This document shows positions 34,447 through 45,909 of a DNA stretch of 47,500 nt, in pieces. This DNA is from Botryococcus braunii (taxonomy: Eukaryota > Chlorophyta > Trebouxiophyceae), in NCBI GenBank assembly GCA_002005505.1, contig KV908480.1, positions 161,704 to 209,203 on the forward strand, given 5' to 3'. Under the pieces are notes generated by a model, which searched no databases, was not told the origin of the DNA, and saw only the letters and a list, made by a program, of their open reading frames with translations. Each line of letters begins with the position of its first letter. The first letter of the stretch is position 1. A program made the position numbers and the translations under genes.

Positions 34447-37400
34447 TTATTTAAGACCTGCCATTGCTCTAAGCTTGGCAAAAGTGACCTTGGAAAGTAC
34501 CTTAGTGAAGAAATCAGCAATGTTTTCACTGGTAGCCACATACTTTGGCTCAATTGCTCCATTCTCCACCTCATCTCTGACCCTGTGGTACCTTACAGCA
34601 ATGTGTTTAGTCCTGGATGAGATGGGAATCCCCTTCACATTAGCAAGGGCCCCAGTATTGTCAGTGTAAACCACAATACTACCAGGATTTTCACCAAAGT
34701 CAGTAATCAACTTGGTGAACCACAGTGCCTCCTGAACTCCAGTGCACAAGGAGATAAACTCAGCTTCAACAGTAGACAAAGCAACTATTGGTTGCAACTT
34801 GCTACCCCATGAAACTGCAGCTGACCCAGACATGAAAACAAAACCAGAGGTGGACTTTCTACCATCCAAATCCCCTGCATAATCTGAGTCAACAAAGGCA
34901 ATAAAACCTTTGTCACTCTTCTCCCACACAAGCCCCAAATTCTTAGTACCAGCAAGATATTTTAAGACATGCATGCCAGCACTGAGATGTGTATTTGAAG
35001 GGGCATTTGCAAAACGTGCAAGGACACCAGTAGCATATGACAGATCAGGCCTAATTGTGTTGGCCAAATATAAAATGCCCCCCACAAGTTCCCTGTACCT
35101 GTTGTCTTTAGGCAAGGGATCCCCTGAATTCTTCTGCAACTTGAATGAATTATCCAGGGGTGTAGCCTTGGGGTTGCAGCCTGTCATGCCAAAGCTGTCC
35201 AAAATGTCAGTGATTAGCTTCTCATTAGATAACTTCACTGACTTTAGACTGCCATCTAAATACCTTTCAAAGGTAATCTGCATACCCAAAAAGTGTCGGG
35301 CCTCTCCTAAATCCTTCACTGCAAACTTACTTGCAAGGAGAGACTTCACTTCAGAGATACATTTGGGGTCCTGAGAAACTATGAGAATATCATCCACATA
35401 TAAAAGTAGATAAACAGTCTCAGAACTACCTCTCTGCAATATAAATAAAGATGGGTCTGCATCTGAAATGACAAAACCAGCAGATTTTAGAAAACTGCTG
35501 ATAGTGACATACCAGGCCCTAGGAGCCTGTTTAAGCCCATACAAGGCTTTGTGCAACCTGCAGACAGTGTTAGCCCACCAATGTGAAACCCCTGTGGCTG
35601 CTGAATGAAGACCTTCTCTTCAAGGTCTCCATGTAAAAATGCAGTGCTCACATCCATTTGATGGACCTGCATGTTTCTCTCAACTGCTTTAGACAACACA
35701 TATCTTAGAGTTGAGTGCTTGGAAACTGGTGCATACACTTCAGTGTAGTCAACACCATAAATTTGTTTAAAGCCTTTGGCCACAAGCCTAGCCTTAAACC
35801 TCTCAATCTCTCCAGTTTCAGAAAGTTTTACTTTGTAAACCCACTTAACAGGAAGAGCCTTTTTCTTGGTTTTGTCATCAACCACAACATATGACCAGGT
35901 TCCTAGTGCTTTCAATGAATTCATCTCATCTTGCATTGCACTAACCCACTTGTCACTCTCAGGTGAATTTATTGCATCTATATACTTTGCTGGCTCAATT
36001 ATCAGTGTGTCCTTTTGAACTTGCACATACCCACTGAAAATTTCAACTGAATTTGTTTCATTTTGGAGTACTGTATTCCTAACTCTGTCAGGATATCTAC
36101 CCCCAAAGAGACCAGCAGGTGAGTGTGAGACACCAGCACCTAGAAAATCAAACTCAACAGGCTCAAGTTGGACATCAGGAGCCTCATTAACTATACCTTG
36201 TTGGAGGACCACTTGTGGAACATCCTGAACGGGACGCGGGTCCGAGCCATGGGATTCAGGACCTGCAATGTCCTGATTTTCCCCAAGGTTAGTGTTTTCT
36301 TGACTTATAAACTTGGCCCTTTCAAGATTTAGTTGAGCAAACCTTATGACACTTGGATCAGTGCCCATAGGGGCCAAAGAAACAGGAGACAAGTCTTCAG
36401 AAGTTTCATGCACATCTTCTCCAATGATTGCAGTTTCAGAATCTACAGGAAAATCCTCTTCATCATTCACCACATCAAGGAGATCAGGCATTTCATCATC
36501 ATCAGACAAGGCCTCCTCAAACTTGACAAATTGTCTTGCACACACTGTGACTTTGGAATCCATGAGAACACGATAATTCTTGCTGTGTCCATCATAGCCC
36601 AAGAAAATACCCTCCTTACTGACAGGGCTAAATTTACCATCCCTTTTGGACTTTTCAATCATGACATGACACTTGCTCCCAAAAACACATAAGTGACTGA
36701 CATCAGGAACAGTGCCAAACCACATCTCAAATGGGGTCTTATCATGATTTGAAACTGCAGACAAATTTCTAACATAGTTTGCAGTTAAGAGAGAGTCACC
36801 CCAATATTCTGGAGGTAGGCTCGAGGCAGTCAGCATGGCTCTTGCTTTCTCCTGCAGAGTCCTGTTCAGCCTCTGAATTTTCCCATTTTGTTGATGGGCA
36901 TATGGTGCAGTCTTTTGGTGGACTGCACCATTTTTCCTGCAGAGCTTTTCTAAACCAGAAAACTCAGTACCATTGTCGGTCCTGATAAACTTAACCTTGC
37001 ACTCGTGCTGGGTCTGCCACTCAGTCAATAAATTAACTGCCTCTCTTGATGCATCTGCTTTTGACTTGAGTAGAATGGTTGCTGACATATCAGAAAATTC
37101 ATCTAAGACATTAAGTGCATACTTCTCATCATCATAAGTTTCTGGTGAGACTGGGCCCATAAGGTCCATATGCACAACTTCTAATTTACTAGTGCAAGCA
37201 GTGCCTGTTGGTTTAAAAGGCTGCACAGTTTGTTTCCCATGCAAGCAGGCACTGCAGACACCTCTCGTACCAATAGAACTTGAGAAATCAGAAGAGGGGA
37301 GTTTCATTCCCTTGACCATTTTTCCCTTCATCATTCTTACCATGTAGGCTGGAGACAAGTGCCCCAGCCTCTGATGCCACAGGTCTGCATCCCTGTGAAA

Positions 37401-37961
37401 CACCTGAACATTGCATGCCTCCACAAACTTAGTTTCTGGATGAAAAGAAACATGCTTGTCTGGTAGAGCTAAGTCCACCAGCCACTGATAAGGGAAAGCA
37501 TGCTCAGCATTTCCCAAATGGTACCCATTAGAATCTGTAAGGTAACACTCGATACCCATGATATTGACATTGATACCATCTAAATAAGCTTTGCCCACTG
37601 ATAGAAGATACTTCTTGCTAGAGGGAACATGCTTGACATTATGCAGGAACAAGGAACTGCCAGACTCGAGGAACACTTGCATGGAACCTTCTCCTATAAT
37701 TTCCTCTGACTTGCCATTTGCCACAATCAGACGTTGTGGCACATCAAACTTGACATAATTTATCATGTTGTCACTTGAAGGAGAAATGTGATCAGTTGAC
37801 CCTGAATCTATAAGCCAAGCAGGAAGAGAAGGTTGGGAGATTACTGTATCCCTTTGTACACAATTAGTTTGTGCCCTCCTCTCCTGTGCTGCAAGCTTAG
37901 GACACGTTGCTTTGGTGTGTCTTGGATTCCTGCAGTACTGGCAAATTAGTACAGGCCTTCA
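34447..37961 (-). pseudogene. pol: Element 1 pol region (zinc knuckle, protease, integrase, RT, RNase H), frameshifted
   Basis: Frame 1 runs from the TGA at 37961 down to 35487: a CQYC..H..C zinc knuckle (about 37945-37900), protease WLIDSGSTDHIS, pre-integrase HQRLGHLS, integrase core with MDLMGP and RTDNGTEF, then RT from WVYKVKL to TAFLHGDLEEKV. The third catalytic residue of the integrase triad, Glu in the usual GxAERxNRTL block, is Gln here (codon at 36875-36873). Frame 2 (35556-34447) continues RT with KALYGLKQAPRAWY, YVDD (35400-35389) and RNase H up to IADFFTKVL. A single-nucleotide-type frame change near 35570-35580 separates the two frames within RT, so an intact polyprotein is not encoded. 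Confidence 0.92.
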
Positions 37962-39357
37962 CTGCTGTTGAAACGCAGGTTGCCCTGTCCCTGAATTTTC
38001 ACGGTTAGTATTTTTGGGCACTTCTGCCTGGTGAGCACCTGGACCAGGCCCACCTGAACCACCTTGCCTGCCTGCAGGCTGACCACCCCCACCTTGATTC
38101 CTATAAGGTTTGGGGTTTGAGGTGTTTGGAGGATTATATGGCTTCTTTGCTTGAAGATCCATATATGTTAACTCAAGAACATGCTGGAGTTGGTGCACAT
38201 TTGGATAGTTGTTGCACACAGACAGCTGTAAACGCCTATCTACCTCATACTCTTCAGTGAGGCCTTCAATGATCATAGAGCACTGGCAAACCTCAGAACA
38301 CTGCTCTCCTAGTGATTTGAGGTTGTTTGCAATTTTCCTGCACCTCAACACGTAGTCAGATGGTTTTTCACCTGGCTTCATGGCAAATAACTTTTGCTCC
38401 CTGTGGAGGCTCATCAGCCTAGCTGCTGCTCTAGCGTTAAACACCTGCAGCAGCTTGTTCCACATATGGTAAGCACTTGTCAAGTCAGTAATCTGAACAG
38501 AATACTGCTCAGTACATGCTTGAGTGATAATGGTTTGAGCCTTGAAATCATCATAAGCTCCCTGATAATCATCATGAACACAGTAGTTGACATTCATTTC
38601 CCACAGCATAGCATACACTTGCTTTGTCCATGTCAACCAATTGGTATCATTCAGCTTGACTAACTCTATCTTTGGAGTTAACTTCTGATGAGAAGAGAAC
38701 GAAGGGCCAGTGGTTGGATTTATGTTGGGCAGACCAGGAATACCTACGTTTGGAAATTGACCTTGCCCAGTACTATATGGTGGCCCCTGACTATGAGGAG
38801 GACCACCCCGACCACCACCACCTGGTCCACCAGGACCGCCTGGACCACCAGGACCGCCTGGTCCTCCAGGACCACTAGGACCACCCCCACCAAAGCCACC
38901 AGGAACATTCCCACCAGAGCCCGGATAGACAGGGTATTGCGGGTAGTTGCCTGAGACTGGTGGAGGATGCCAAATCGAGCTTGCTCCTCCAAGGGGACCC
39001 CCACTGTATGGTGGCCCACCTCCAGGAGGACCGCTGCCTGAGCTGTATGGGTAGCCACCACCAGGAGGGCCTCCAGCTGGAATTGCTGAAGCTGACGTTG
39101 ACACTCCAAAGTTGGATGGTACCTGCACACTAGCTGGCTGAACCAAGGTTGGATTAGAAATTTGGTTCAGCGTTGAGGCAGGTAGTGAAATGGGGATCAT
39201 ACCCCCAGTAGCCAGTGGTAGATAAATAGTTGCCTGTGCACTAGCTACTGATGTTGCTGGAACTATTGCGCCACTAGTAATAACTGGAACGCTAGCTGGC
39301 TGGACTGTCACAGCAGGATATTGTGAAACGGGTACTTGTAAAGGACCACTTGTAAGT
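37959..39357 (-). pseudogene. gag: Element 1 gag (C-terminal part), cut by element 2 and ended by an in-frame TGA
   Basis: Frame open from the element 2 insertion point down to TGA 37961-37959. It shows an Ala/Val/Pro-rich lead, a Gly-Pro-rich collagen-like segment (about 38790-38930, repeated GPGGPGG), then a copia gag core with LVKLNDTNWLTWTKQVYAML and CRKIANNLKSLG. The zinc knuckle follows in the same frame after the stop. No ATG opens this frame close to the left, because the N-terminus lies beyond element 2 (46621-47088). Confidence 0.85.
39353..39357. repeat. Target-site duplication TAAGT, left copy
   Basis: The five bases before the element 2 5' LTR equal those after its 3' LTR (46616-46620). 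Confidence 0.96.
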
Positions 39358-40063
39358 TGTTATAATAGTGACAGAACATTTTGGTGCCTTTCCCTCAGAA
39401 GAGTAATAGTGGCCAGATCAGCTTCAATGAATAATCGGTGGCAGAACCTGGGAGTTTTGCCAGAACTCATCTAGACCAGTTATACGTTGATTAGGAAGGA
39501 TGAGGTAATCAGACACGGTTTGCTAGAAAGGATTTATGACACCGGCGTGCAAGGACGAGGCACTTGATTGGGACATTAAAGGCACTTCGGGTGCTTATCT
39601 CTTGACTGTTGCCTATCAAGTCCTCATTCACATTCGGTCACTGCTTGTTCTCCTACACACAACAAGAGTACCGACGAGCTAATCACCCTTCGTGCCCGGG
39701 TCATACAGGTAACCTGACGTTAAGAGACTGAAGCCTCATCGACAATGGGTTAGGAAAGGTCTAGGTTACATTATTAGGTTGGTGCTAATGTTTTCCTCAT
39801 TTGAACACTGATAATGCAGACTATCGGTAGTTACGCAGATCGAGTAGTTTGAATTACGGAGCGATGAGAGAAAGCAAGTAGCATTGTAATGACTTGATTG
39901 GGACATTAAAGGCACTTCGGGTGCTTATCTCTTGACTGTTGCCTATCAAGTCCTCATTCACATTCGGTCACTGCTTGTTCTCCTACACACAACAAGAGTA
40001 CCGACGAGCTAATCACCCTTCGTGCCCGGGTCATACAGGGAACGCCGACCTCAGAAGTTTACA
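39358..40063 (+). repeat. Element 2 5' LTR
   Basis: Starts TGTTATAATAG, ends TTTACA. Contains a 148-bp sequence twice (39562-39709 and 39892-40039, spacing 330 bp). Followed directly by the primer-binding site. Confidence 0.97.
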
Positions 40064-40077
40064 GGTTATGGGCCCAC
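40064..40077 (+). other. Element 2 primer-binding site, half-tRNA (initiator Met) type
   Basis: GGTTATGGGCCCAC, immediately after the LTR. It is the complement of the anticodon stem-loop of eukaryotic initiator tRNA-Met (GTGGGCCCATAACC), not of the tRNA 3' end. This is the priming mode known for Drosophila copia and relatives, where the tRNA is cut in its anticodon loop. Confidence 0.82.
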
Positions 40078-40129
40078 AACTTTTCTGCTGAGGCATGAAA
40101 AATGTATGACTTGGGCAAAGTAGTCCGCG

Positions 40130-40654
40130 ATGGCGCGAACGAGACCAACCGGACGTATGAGCACGGGCGGAAGGAGACCTCCTCCACCTCCACCCCCTCC
40201 TCCAACATATAACGAGCGAAGAAAGGCAGGAGGAGAGAAAGGCCCACGGACGATAGAAGAACGAGCATTCCTGATGAAGGACTTCGTCCACGAAGCACAC
40301 GGACGGAGAGCACTCGCGCCCCCTCAGTGGTTCCGAGAGCGTTTTCAGATATATCCAGCTTATAAATTCACTGTTTGGGAAATCTCATTCATCAACGGAG
40401 AGCCAGGATATCTGACACGAGCAATTTTTGAGAGGTGTTTACAGCAAACGGGAGGTCCATCGCACGAAGCCTATTGGACAGAGAAAGCTGCCTACACAGC
40501 GGTTGAGCTAGCTTTGAGCAGCCTGGGAGACGACTTCATTGATCATCTGATTCTCTACGGCGGGGGAGAATTTCACGTGGACGAGTGGGACACAGAGAAC
40601 GACAGTGAGGACGAGGACGGAGACTCCAGACTGTCAGAAAGGAGCGACGACTGA
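40130..40654 (+). CDS. Element 2 extra ORF upstream of gag (174 aa), unknown
   Basis: ATG at 40130 to TGA at 40652-40654; the gag ORF restarts 16 nt later in the same frame. Residues: basic N-terminus, poly-Pro run (RRPPPPPPPPPTYNERRKAG), a compact middle with ALAPPQWFRERFQIYPAYKF, WEISFINGEPGYLTRAIF and HEAYWTEKAAYTAVELALSS, and a very acidic C-terminus (ENDSEDEDGDSRLSERSDD). I recognise no domain and no usual copia gag motif. It may be a separate accessory protein or a gag N-terminal extension joined by stop-codon readthrough. Confidence 0.7.
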   Translation: MARTRPTGRMSTGGRRPPPPPPPPPTYNERRKAGGEKGPRTIEERAFLMKDFVHEAHGRRALAPPQWFRERFQIYPAYKFTVWEISFINGEPGYLTRAIFERCLQQTGGPSHEAYWTEKAAYTAVELALSSLGDDFIDHLILYGGGEFHVDEWDTENDSEDEDGDSRLSERSDD

Positions 40655-40669
40655 CAGGGTCAGAACAGC

Positions 40670-42496
40670 ATGAAGAAGAAGGGTACCAGCACCAGCTCAG
40701 AATCTAAGTCAGCAGGAGAGGAATCCACATCAACTCCTTCCAGGGAGCCTTGCACCCCCAGCACCTCCAGAGGGGAAGGAGACACCCTTCCCAAGGTTAT
40801 TGCCACTCAGGTCAAGGTACATATAAAACTGCTACGAAAGGGCCAGAACTTTGTGGTGTGGGATAATGCTTTCACTGCAGCAAATGATGCCAAGGGTTCG
40901 TTGCCAGCCATCCAACAAGCTATGCCTGGGACCACCCACAATGCCGCAGCATTGTTGTTGCTGTATGAGTCAGTACCAGAGGACTGGCTGGGGGAGCTGT
41001 CAAGTAAGCCATCGGCCTATGATGCATATGTGTATATCTGTAGGAAGTTTGTGGGAGGCTACAATACTCAGGCCAATGCTGACTGGTTAAAGGAGATGTC
41101 CCGTGGCATGAAACAAGGGGAAACCATCTCTCAGTATGTCAATAGGATTATCAATCTGAAAGGTTGCTTGAAACGCAATGGACATGATCTTCTAGATGGG
41201 CACGTGGCCACCCAGATTGTGCAGGGCCTGCCAGCAGCTGCCAACCCCCCTGGACTACTACCTACAGCCGTGGCTTATCCCTTGGACCAACTAGCAGACC
41301 TCATCTCCACCACAGCAGAAGCAACGGGCTACGATGATGACCCAGACCTGCCTGCAGTGGTCATGACTGCACAACCAGTGCAGGCTGTTGCAGCCCCTGC
41401 TCCCACTGCCTGTGCTTTGACTCAGACCAGACAGCCTGCAGACACAGAGACCAAGGTGGAGGTACGTGGTACATGCAACTACTGCCACAAAAGGGGACAC
41501 TTCTGGAGAGACTGCCGCAAGAGACAGAGGGACGCTGAAACCCAGAGGAATGTGGTGGCAGCAGTGCAGCAACTGGCAGGCATGTGGCCCCAAGGTCAGT
41601 TTCCTGGAGGACCCCAGCCCCCTCCAGCAGTCCAACATATCTTCCCGGCAGTGGGGGCGTTCCCACTGCTACATCCACCACCTGGTCCACCTTCTCCCCC
41701 ACCTGAAGGTATGCCACACGTGGTATCCTATAATGTTCTCAAACCATGCAAGGGGAGAATTTCCAAACAGTCCTGGTTGGTAGACAGTGGTGCGTCAGTC
41801 CATCTTGTCAATGATCTGTCACTGTTACATGCCCCCACAGTCCATGCTGCTCCCATCCCTCTGCAGCTGGCCACGTCTGATGCAACAGGAGGAATTACTG
41901 CCACTGGATCAATTTGCCTATTGAACCAGCAATCAATCCCGCTGTGGCTGCATCATGTCCAGTGTGTTCCCTCTGCAACGATGAACATCTTGTCTGTGTC
42001 AGCTGCCCTTCGTGATGGAGCCTGCTTTACCACAGACAGCATGGGTGCTTTTACCACAGTCTCTGGCCCGAATGGCTGGAAGATGCCACTTAGAGCAGAA
42101 AAAGGTCTGTATTATGTTCATGACTGCTTATCTGTTCCACCAGTGCAATGGTTGTCACCAGTGGCAGCAGCAGTGAAGAGCAAACCCAAGAAGAACCTGC
42201 AGCATGATTGTGCGAAACGGTTTTTGTGGCACAGCAGAATGGGACATCCAGGTGAACCATGGATGCAGCGCCTGAGCAATGAACAGCTGGTCACAGGCAT
42301 TGATGCCTCCCTGTCATCCTGTGAGAACTGTCCAAAGTATTGTGATGCATGCATTGAGGGGAAGCACACTCGTCCTCCCTTTGGTGAAAGTTCCAGGCCT
42401 GCAATAAATCCTCTTGACAGAATCCATATAGACACTGTGGGCCCTATTTCATCCGGCAGCCATCTCTGGGGAACGTTTCTGGGTGACTGTAGTTGA
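40670..42496 (+). CDS. gag-pol: Element 2 gag, zinc knuckle, protease and start of integrase
   Basis: One 608-aa frame. The copia gag core (LRKGQNFVVWDNAF, LKEMSRGMKQGETISQYVNR) is followed by a CNYCHKRGHFWRDC zinc knuckle (41475-41516), aspartic protease LVDSGASVHLV (about 41779), pre-integrase HSRMGHPG and CDACIEGKH, and the first integrase Asp in DRIHIDTVGP. The frame then stops early: a frame change between about 42447 and 42470 diverts it to TGA at 42494-42496. Confidence 0.9.
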   Translation: MKKKGTSTSSESKSAGEESTSTPSREPCTPSTSRGEGDTLPKVIATQVKVHIKLLRKGQNFVVWDNAFTAANDAKGSLPAIQQAMPGTTHNAAALLLLYESVPEDWLGELSSKPSAYDAYVYICRKFVGGYNTQANADWLKEMSRGMKQGETISQYVNRIINLKGCLKRNGHDLLDGHVATQIVQGLPAAANPPGLLPTAVAYPLDQLADLISTTAEATGYDDDPDLPAVVMTAQPVQAVAAPAPTACALTQTRQPADTETKVEVRGTCNYCHKRGHFWRDCRKRQRDAETQRNVVAAVQQLAGMWPQGQFPGGPQPPPAVQHIFPAVGAFPLLHPPPGPPSPPPEGMPHVVSYNVLKPCKGRISKQSWLVDSGASVHLVNDLSLLHAPTVHAAPIPLQLATSDATGGITATGSICLLNQQSIPLWLHHVQCVPSATMNILSVSAALRDGACFTTDSMGAFTTVSGPNGWKMPLRAEKGLYYVHDCLSVPPVQWLSPVAAAVKSKPKKNLQHDCAKRFLWHSRMGHPGEPWMQRLSNEQLVTGIDASLSSCENCPKYCDACIEGKHTRPPFGESSRPAINPLDRIHIDTVGPISSGSHLWGTFLGDCS

Positions 42497-45400
42497 TGAG
42501 GCATCTGGATGGAAGGCTGTCCTACCCGTAAAGTCAAAGGATGTAATTGCCTCAGTTGTCAGGGACCTGATCCTATATTGGCAGACAGAAGAGGGACAAC
42601 TGTTAAGTGCATTCGGTGTGACAGGGGCACAGAATTTATTAACTCCAGATTCAAGGAGTTCTGTGCAACTCAGGGCACTAAGCTCGAGATGTCTGCCCCC
42701 TACACACCCCAGCAGAACGGGATAGCAGAGCGAGCTAACAGGACCTTGAAGGAGAGAACCAGAACCCTCCTCAATTTTGCTGGTGCCAGCCCAGTCATGT
42801 GGAAAGAGGCCCTGGAGACAGCCTGCATCCTCCTGAATATGGGACCCAGTACAGGCAGGCCTCTCACTCCTTGTGAATTATTCATGAGATACAAGCCAGA
42901 TGTGTCACTTCTTCGTACGTGGGGATGTCTGGCATTCGTGCATGTGCCCGATCAGCAGAGGGGGGTATTTGCACCAAAGGCTGTGCCTGGCATGTTCACT
43001 GGTTATTCCCCAGTGTCCAAGGCATATCGTATTTATCTGGGAGGGGGAGTCTGGAGAGAGAGCAGAGATGTTCAATTTGTGGAACACATCAGAGGAGCTT
43101 CTCGGGTGGGAATGTCCACTCTCCTTGACCAGTCCCTGCAGTTCTCATATCCAGAAGGCTTGCCAGCCAAGACCCCCTCAGCAATCCTGCAGCTTCCTCA
43201 CCTCTATGTAGCACTCGGAAACAGGCTGTCAGCGCTCCCTGCTAGTCCCAGTACCCTCTGACCAGGCTGCAACTGAGCCTGCTAGTCAGGGGAAGCCTTC
43301 CCAAGAGGAGGGCATTCCCAATGTGACTCCTGAATCACGCACGGGAGAACAGCAGCCGGACTTGGATCAGTCCGGGACTCTGGACGCAATTCAAAGACTG
43401 GCGCGAGGAAGTTCGGACAGCGGGCAACATCAACTAATATTAGAGCGAGCACAGCAGTCACTGCGTAACACTCATCCGGCAACGACCATTCCGCCTCCGG
43501 ACGGGCTGTCACGGGCTCAACGCTATGAGCAACGAACTGCGGCTCGAGAGATCCTGCTGGCACAGGATAAGGGAGAGAGATGTGAGGGAGAGGGGATGAC
43601 TGAAGGTGACACAGAGTCACAGGGACCAGGGGAAGTGCAGGAATTGGGTCTGAACACCGAGAGACCTGCTTCACTTGTAAGAGATGAGAGGGGGGCAGTC
43701 TCTGATCAGACTGCAGATGGTCCAAGTGAGCTGAGCTGTATGGGTGGGACCTGTTCAGTGCCTGAGAGAAATGTTAGAGATGAGAACTCAATCTGTGATG
43801 CCCAAGGACAATGTGGTGCCAGCCACGCAAGTGTGGGCCATGCATGGGAGTGTGCTGCTGGGCCTGCGCCCCAGCGCTCATGTCTAGTAGGGAGCAGACA
43901 GAGAGAGAGAGAGACATGAGCACAGCATCAAGACAGACCAAGAGCTCATGCAATGCAGAGTGGTTCAAATGCCTGTGAGAGTCCAGACGGGACTGCAAAC
44001 CGTCAGCCATGTGAGAGTGTGTCTGAGGAGGTGAATCGGAAGCCTGGACAGTGTGAGAATTCCCCCAATTACAAGAGCTTTCCGAGAGGTACCTGTGTAT
44101 GGGAGGATGATGTGAGAGTGGCTGGCAGCAAGCTTGAGAGGGCAAGCTGTGAGTCAAAGAGAGAGAAAGAGCAGAGGGGGAGATCTGGATCTTTGCCCAC
44201 AGTCCCCACGTGCAGTGCGGCGACATTCAGCGAAAGAGTAGTGGGTGACAGTGAGAGTAAGAGTAAGCAAGATCAGGGGAAGCACACTGGTGTGCGTTTT
44301 GGGAAGATTAGTGTGCCTTCCAGTCTAAAGGAGGCCCAGCAGTCCCCACAGTGGGAATATTGGAAGGCTGCTATGCAGGAGGAGCAAAACTCCTTAGATG
44401 CTCATGAGGTGATGGAGTTTGTTCCTAGACCTCGTGGTCACAAAGTAATCCCAGTTCACTGGATTTTCTCAGTGAAAATGGATGCTCATGGTAATGTGCT
44501 TAGGTTCAAGGCCAGGCTGGTGGCTCAAGGGTGTAGGCAAATTCCAGGAGTGGATGTCATGGAGGTATTTGCTCCCACCAGCAGTTATGGGTCTAGAAGA
44601 GCTTTGCTGTCTGTGGCTGCACAGGAGGGTCTTGAAATTCACCAGGTGGATGTCAAGACTGCGTTTTTAAATGGTGAATTAGAGGAGGAGGTCTATGTCA
44701 CACAACCTCCTGGGTTTGAGAATGGGGATGGGAACACTGTGTGTCGCTTGAAGAAGGCACTGTATGGCCTGAAGCAAGCTCCAAGGGCATGGCATAAGAC
44801 CCTTAATGAGAAGCTACTTACCATGGGGTATGAGGTGTGCAAGAGTGATGCTGGGGTATATGTGAAATGTTCTGTGGATGGAGGGAAATCCTTTGTGTTG
44901 ATTTATGTTGATGATCTGTTGATAGTTTCCAAGGGCATGAGTGAGATTGAGAGAGTGAAAGGGTTGCTTCAGCAGGAGTTCACTATTCATGATCTAGGAG
45001 AGGTGAAAGATTTTTTTGGGCTGCCAAGTGATGAGAGATAGAGAGAAAGGGTTGATTTCTTTGAGCTGCATTCCCAAGATTGATGCCCTAGTTGAGAAAT
45101 TTGGGCTAGATCTGGAGTCTGTGGGGCCTGACACCCCTATGACTAAGGATTTTGTGGCCACACAGCAACCTATGTCTAAGGACAACAGTGCCAGCATTGG
45201 AGCTGGGAGTCCCTTACCACCAGGTCACAGATATTGTGAACTGGTTGGGTCACTGTTGTATATTGCCAACACCACTAGGCCTGATATTTCCCAGGCTGTG
45301 GGAGTGCTCTCCAGGTATAGGATTACTCCCACCACTGCTCACTGGAATGAAGCCATTAGAGTGTTGAAATATCTGATGGCTACCAGAGATCTTGTGTTAG

Positions 45401-45891
45401 TACTTGGAGGGAAGGACACAGAGCTGGAGGGCTTTGTGGATGCAGATTATGGTGGTGATCAGGATCACCGATTTTCCACTACTGGTTACGTAATTCGTGT
45501 GTTTGGAGGAGCTGTAGTTTGGGGAAGCAAGAAGCAGTCTGCAGTGGCCACATCCACGGTAGAGGCTGAGTTTATGGCAGCAAGTGCAGCTGTCAAAGAG
45601 GCGAATTGGATGAAGGGATTCCTGGAAGAAATTGGTATTTCTCCATGGATTGTGAAGATCCACTGTGATAATCAGGGATGCATCAATCATCTCAGAAATC
45701 CAGTGTTCTCTAAGCATACCAAGCACATTGCAATCAGCTTTCATTTTGCCCGGGAAGCTATTGCATTGGGGCAGGTTGATGTAAAATACGTTCCATCTGC
45801 TAGGAATGTGGCAGATATATTTACCAAGCCTCTGACAAGGCAGGTATTTCAGAGTCATCGTGAGGCTCTGGGATTGGCCAAGTTTTTGTGA
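42471..45891 (+). pseudogene. pol: Element 2 integrase, RT and RNase H region, broken by frame changes
   Basis: After the first break the integrase reads on in frame 3 (VTVVDEASGWKAVLPV) to about 42595, then returns to the original frame with CDRGTEF and QQNGIAERANRTL, so Asp and Glu of the triad are kept. That frame ends at 43259-43261. Frame 3 then carries a low-complexity Ser/Glu/Gly linker (with TGA at 43917) into RT: WIFSVKMDAHGNVLRFKARL, TAFLNGELEEEVYV and YVDD (44904-44915). A seven-T run at 45011-45017 shifts the frame; RNase H follows to 45891 (DADYGGDQD, STVEAEFMAAS, NVADIFTKPL). Confidence 0.9.
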
Positions 45892-45909
45892 GGAAAAGGC
45901 AAGGGGAAG
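45890..45909 (+). other. Element 2 polypurine tract
   Basis: GAGGAAAAGGCAAGGGGAAG, directly before the 3' LTR; the only non-purine is one C. Confidence 0.85.

Noticed and set aside
39562..40039. Regularly spaced repeats considered as a CRISPR array
   Set aside because: Only two 148-bp units per LTR in a eukaryotic retrotransposon; no short-repeat/unique-spacer pattern anywhere in the window.
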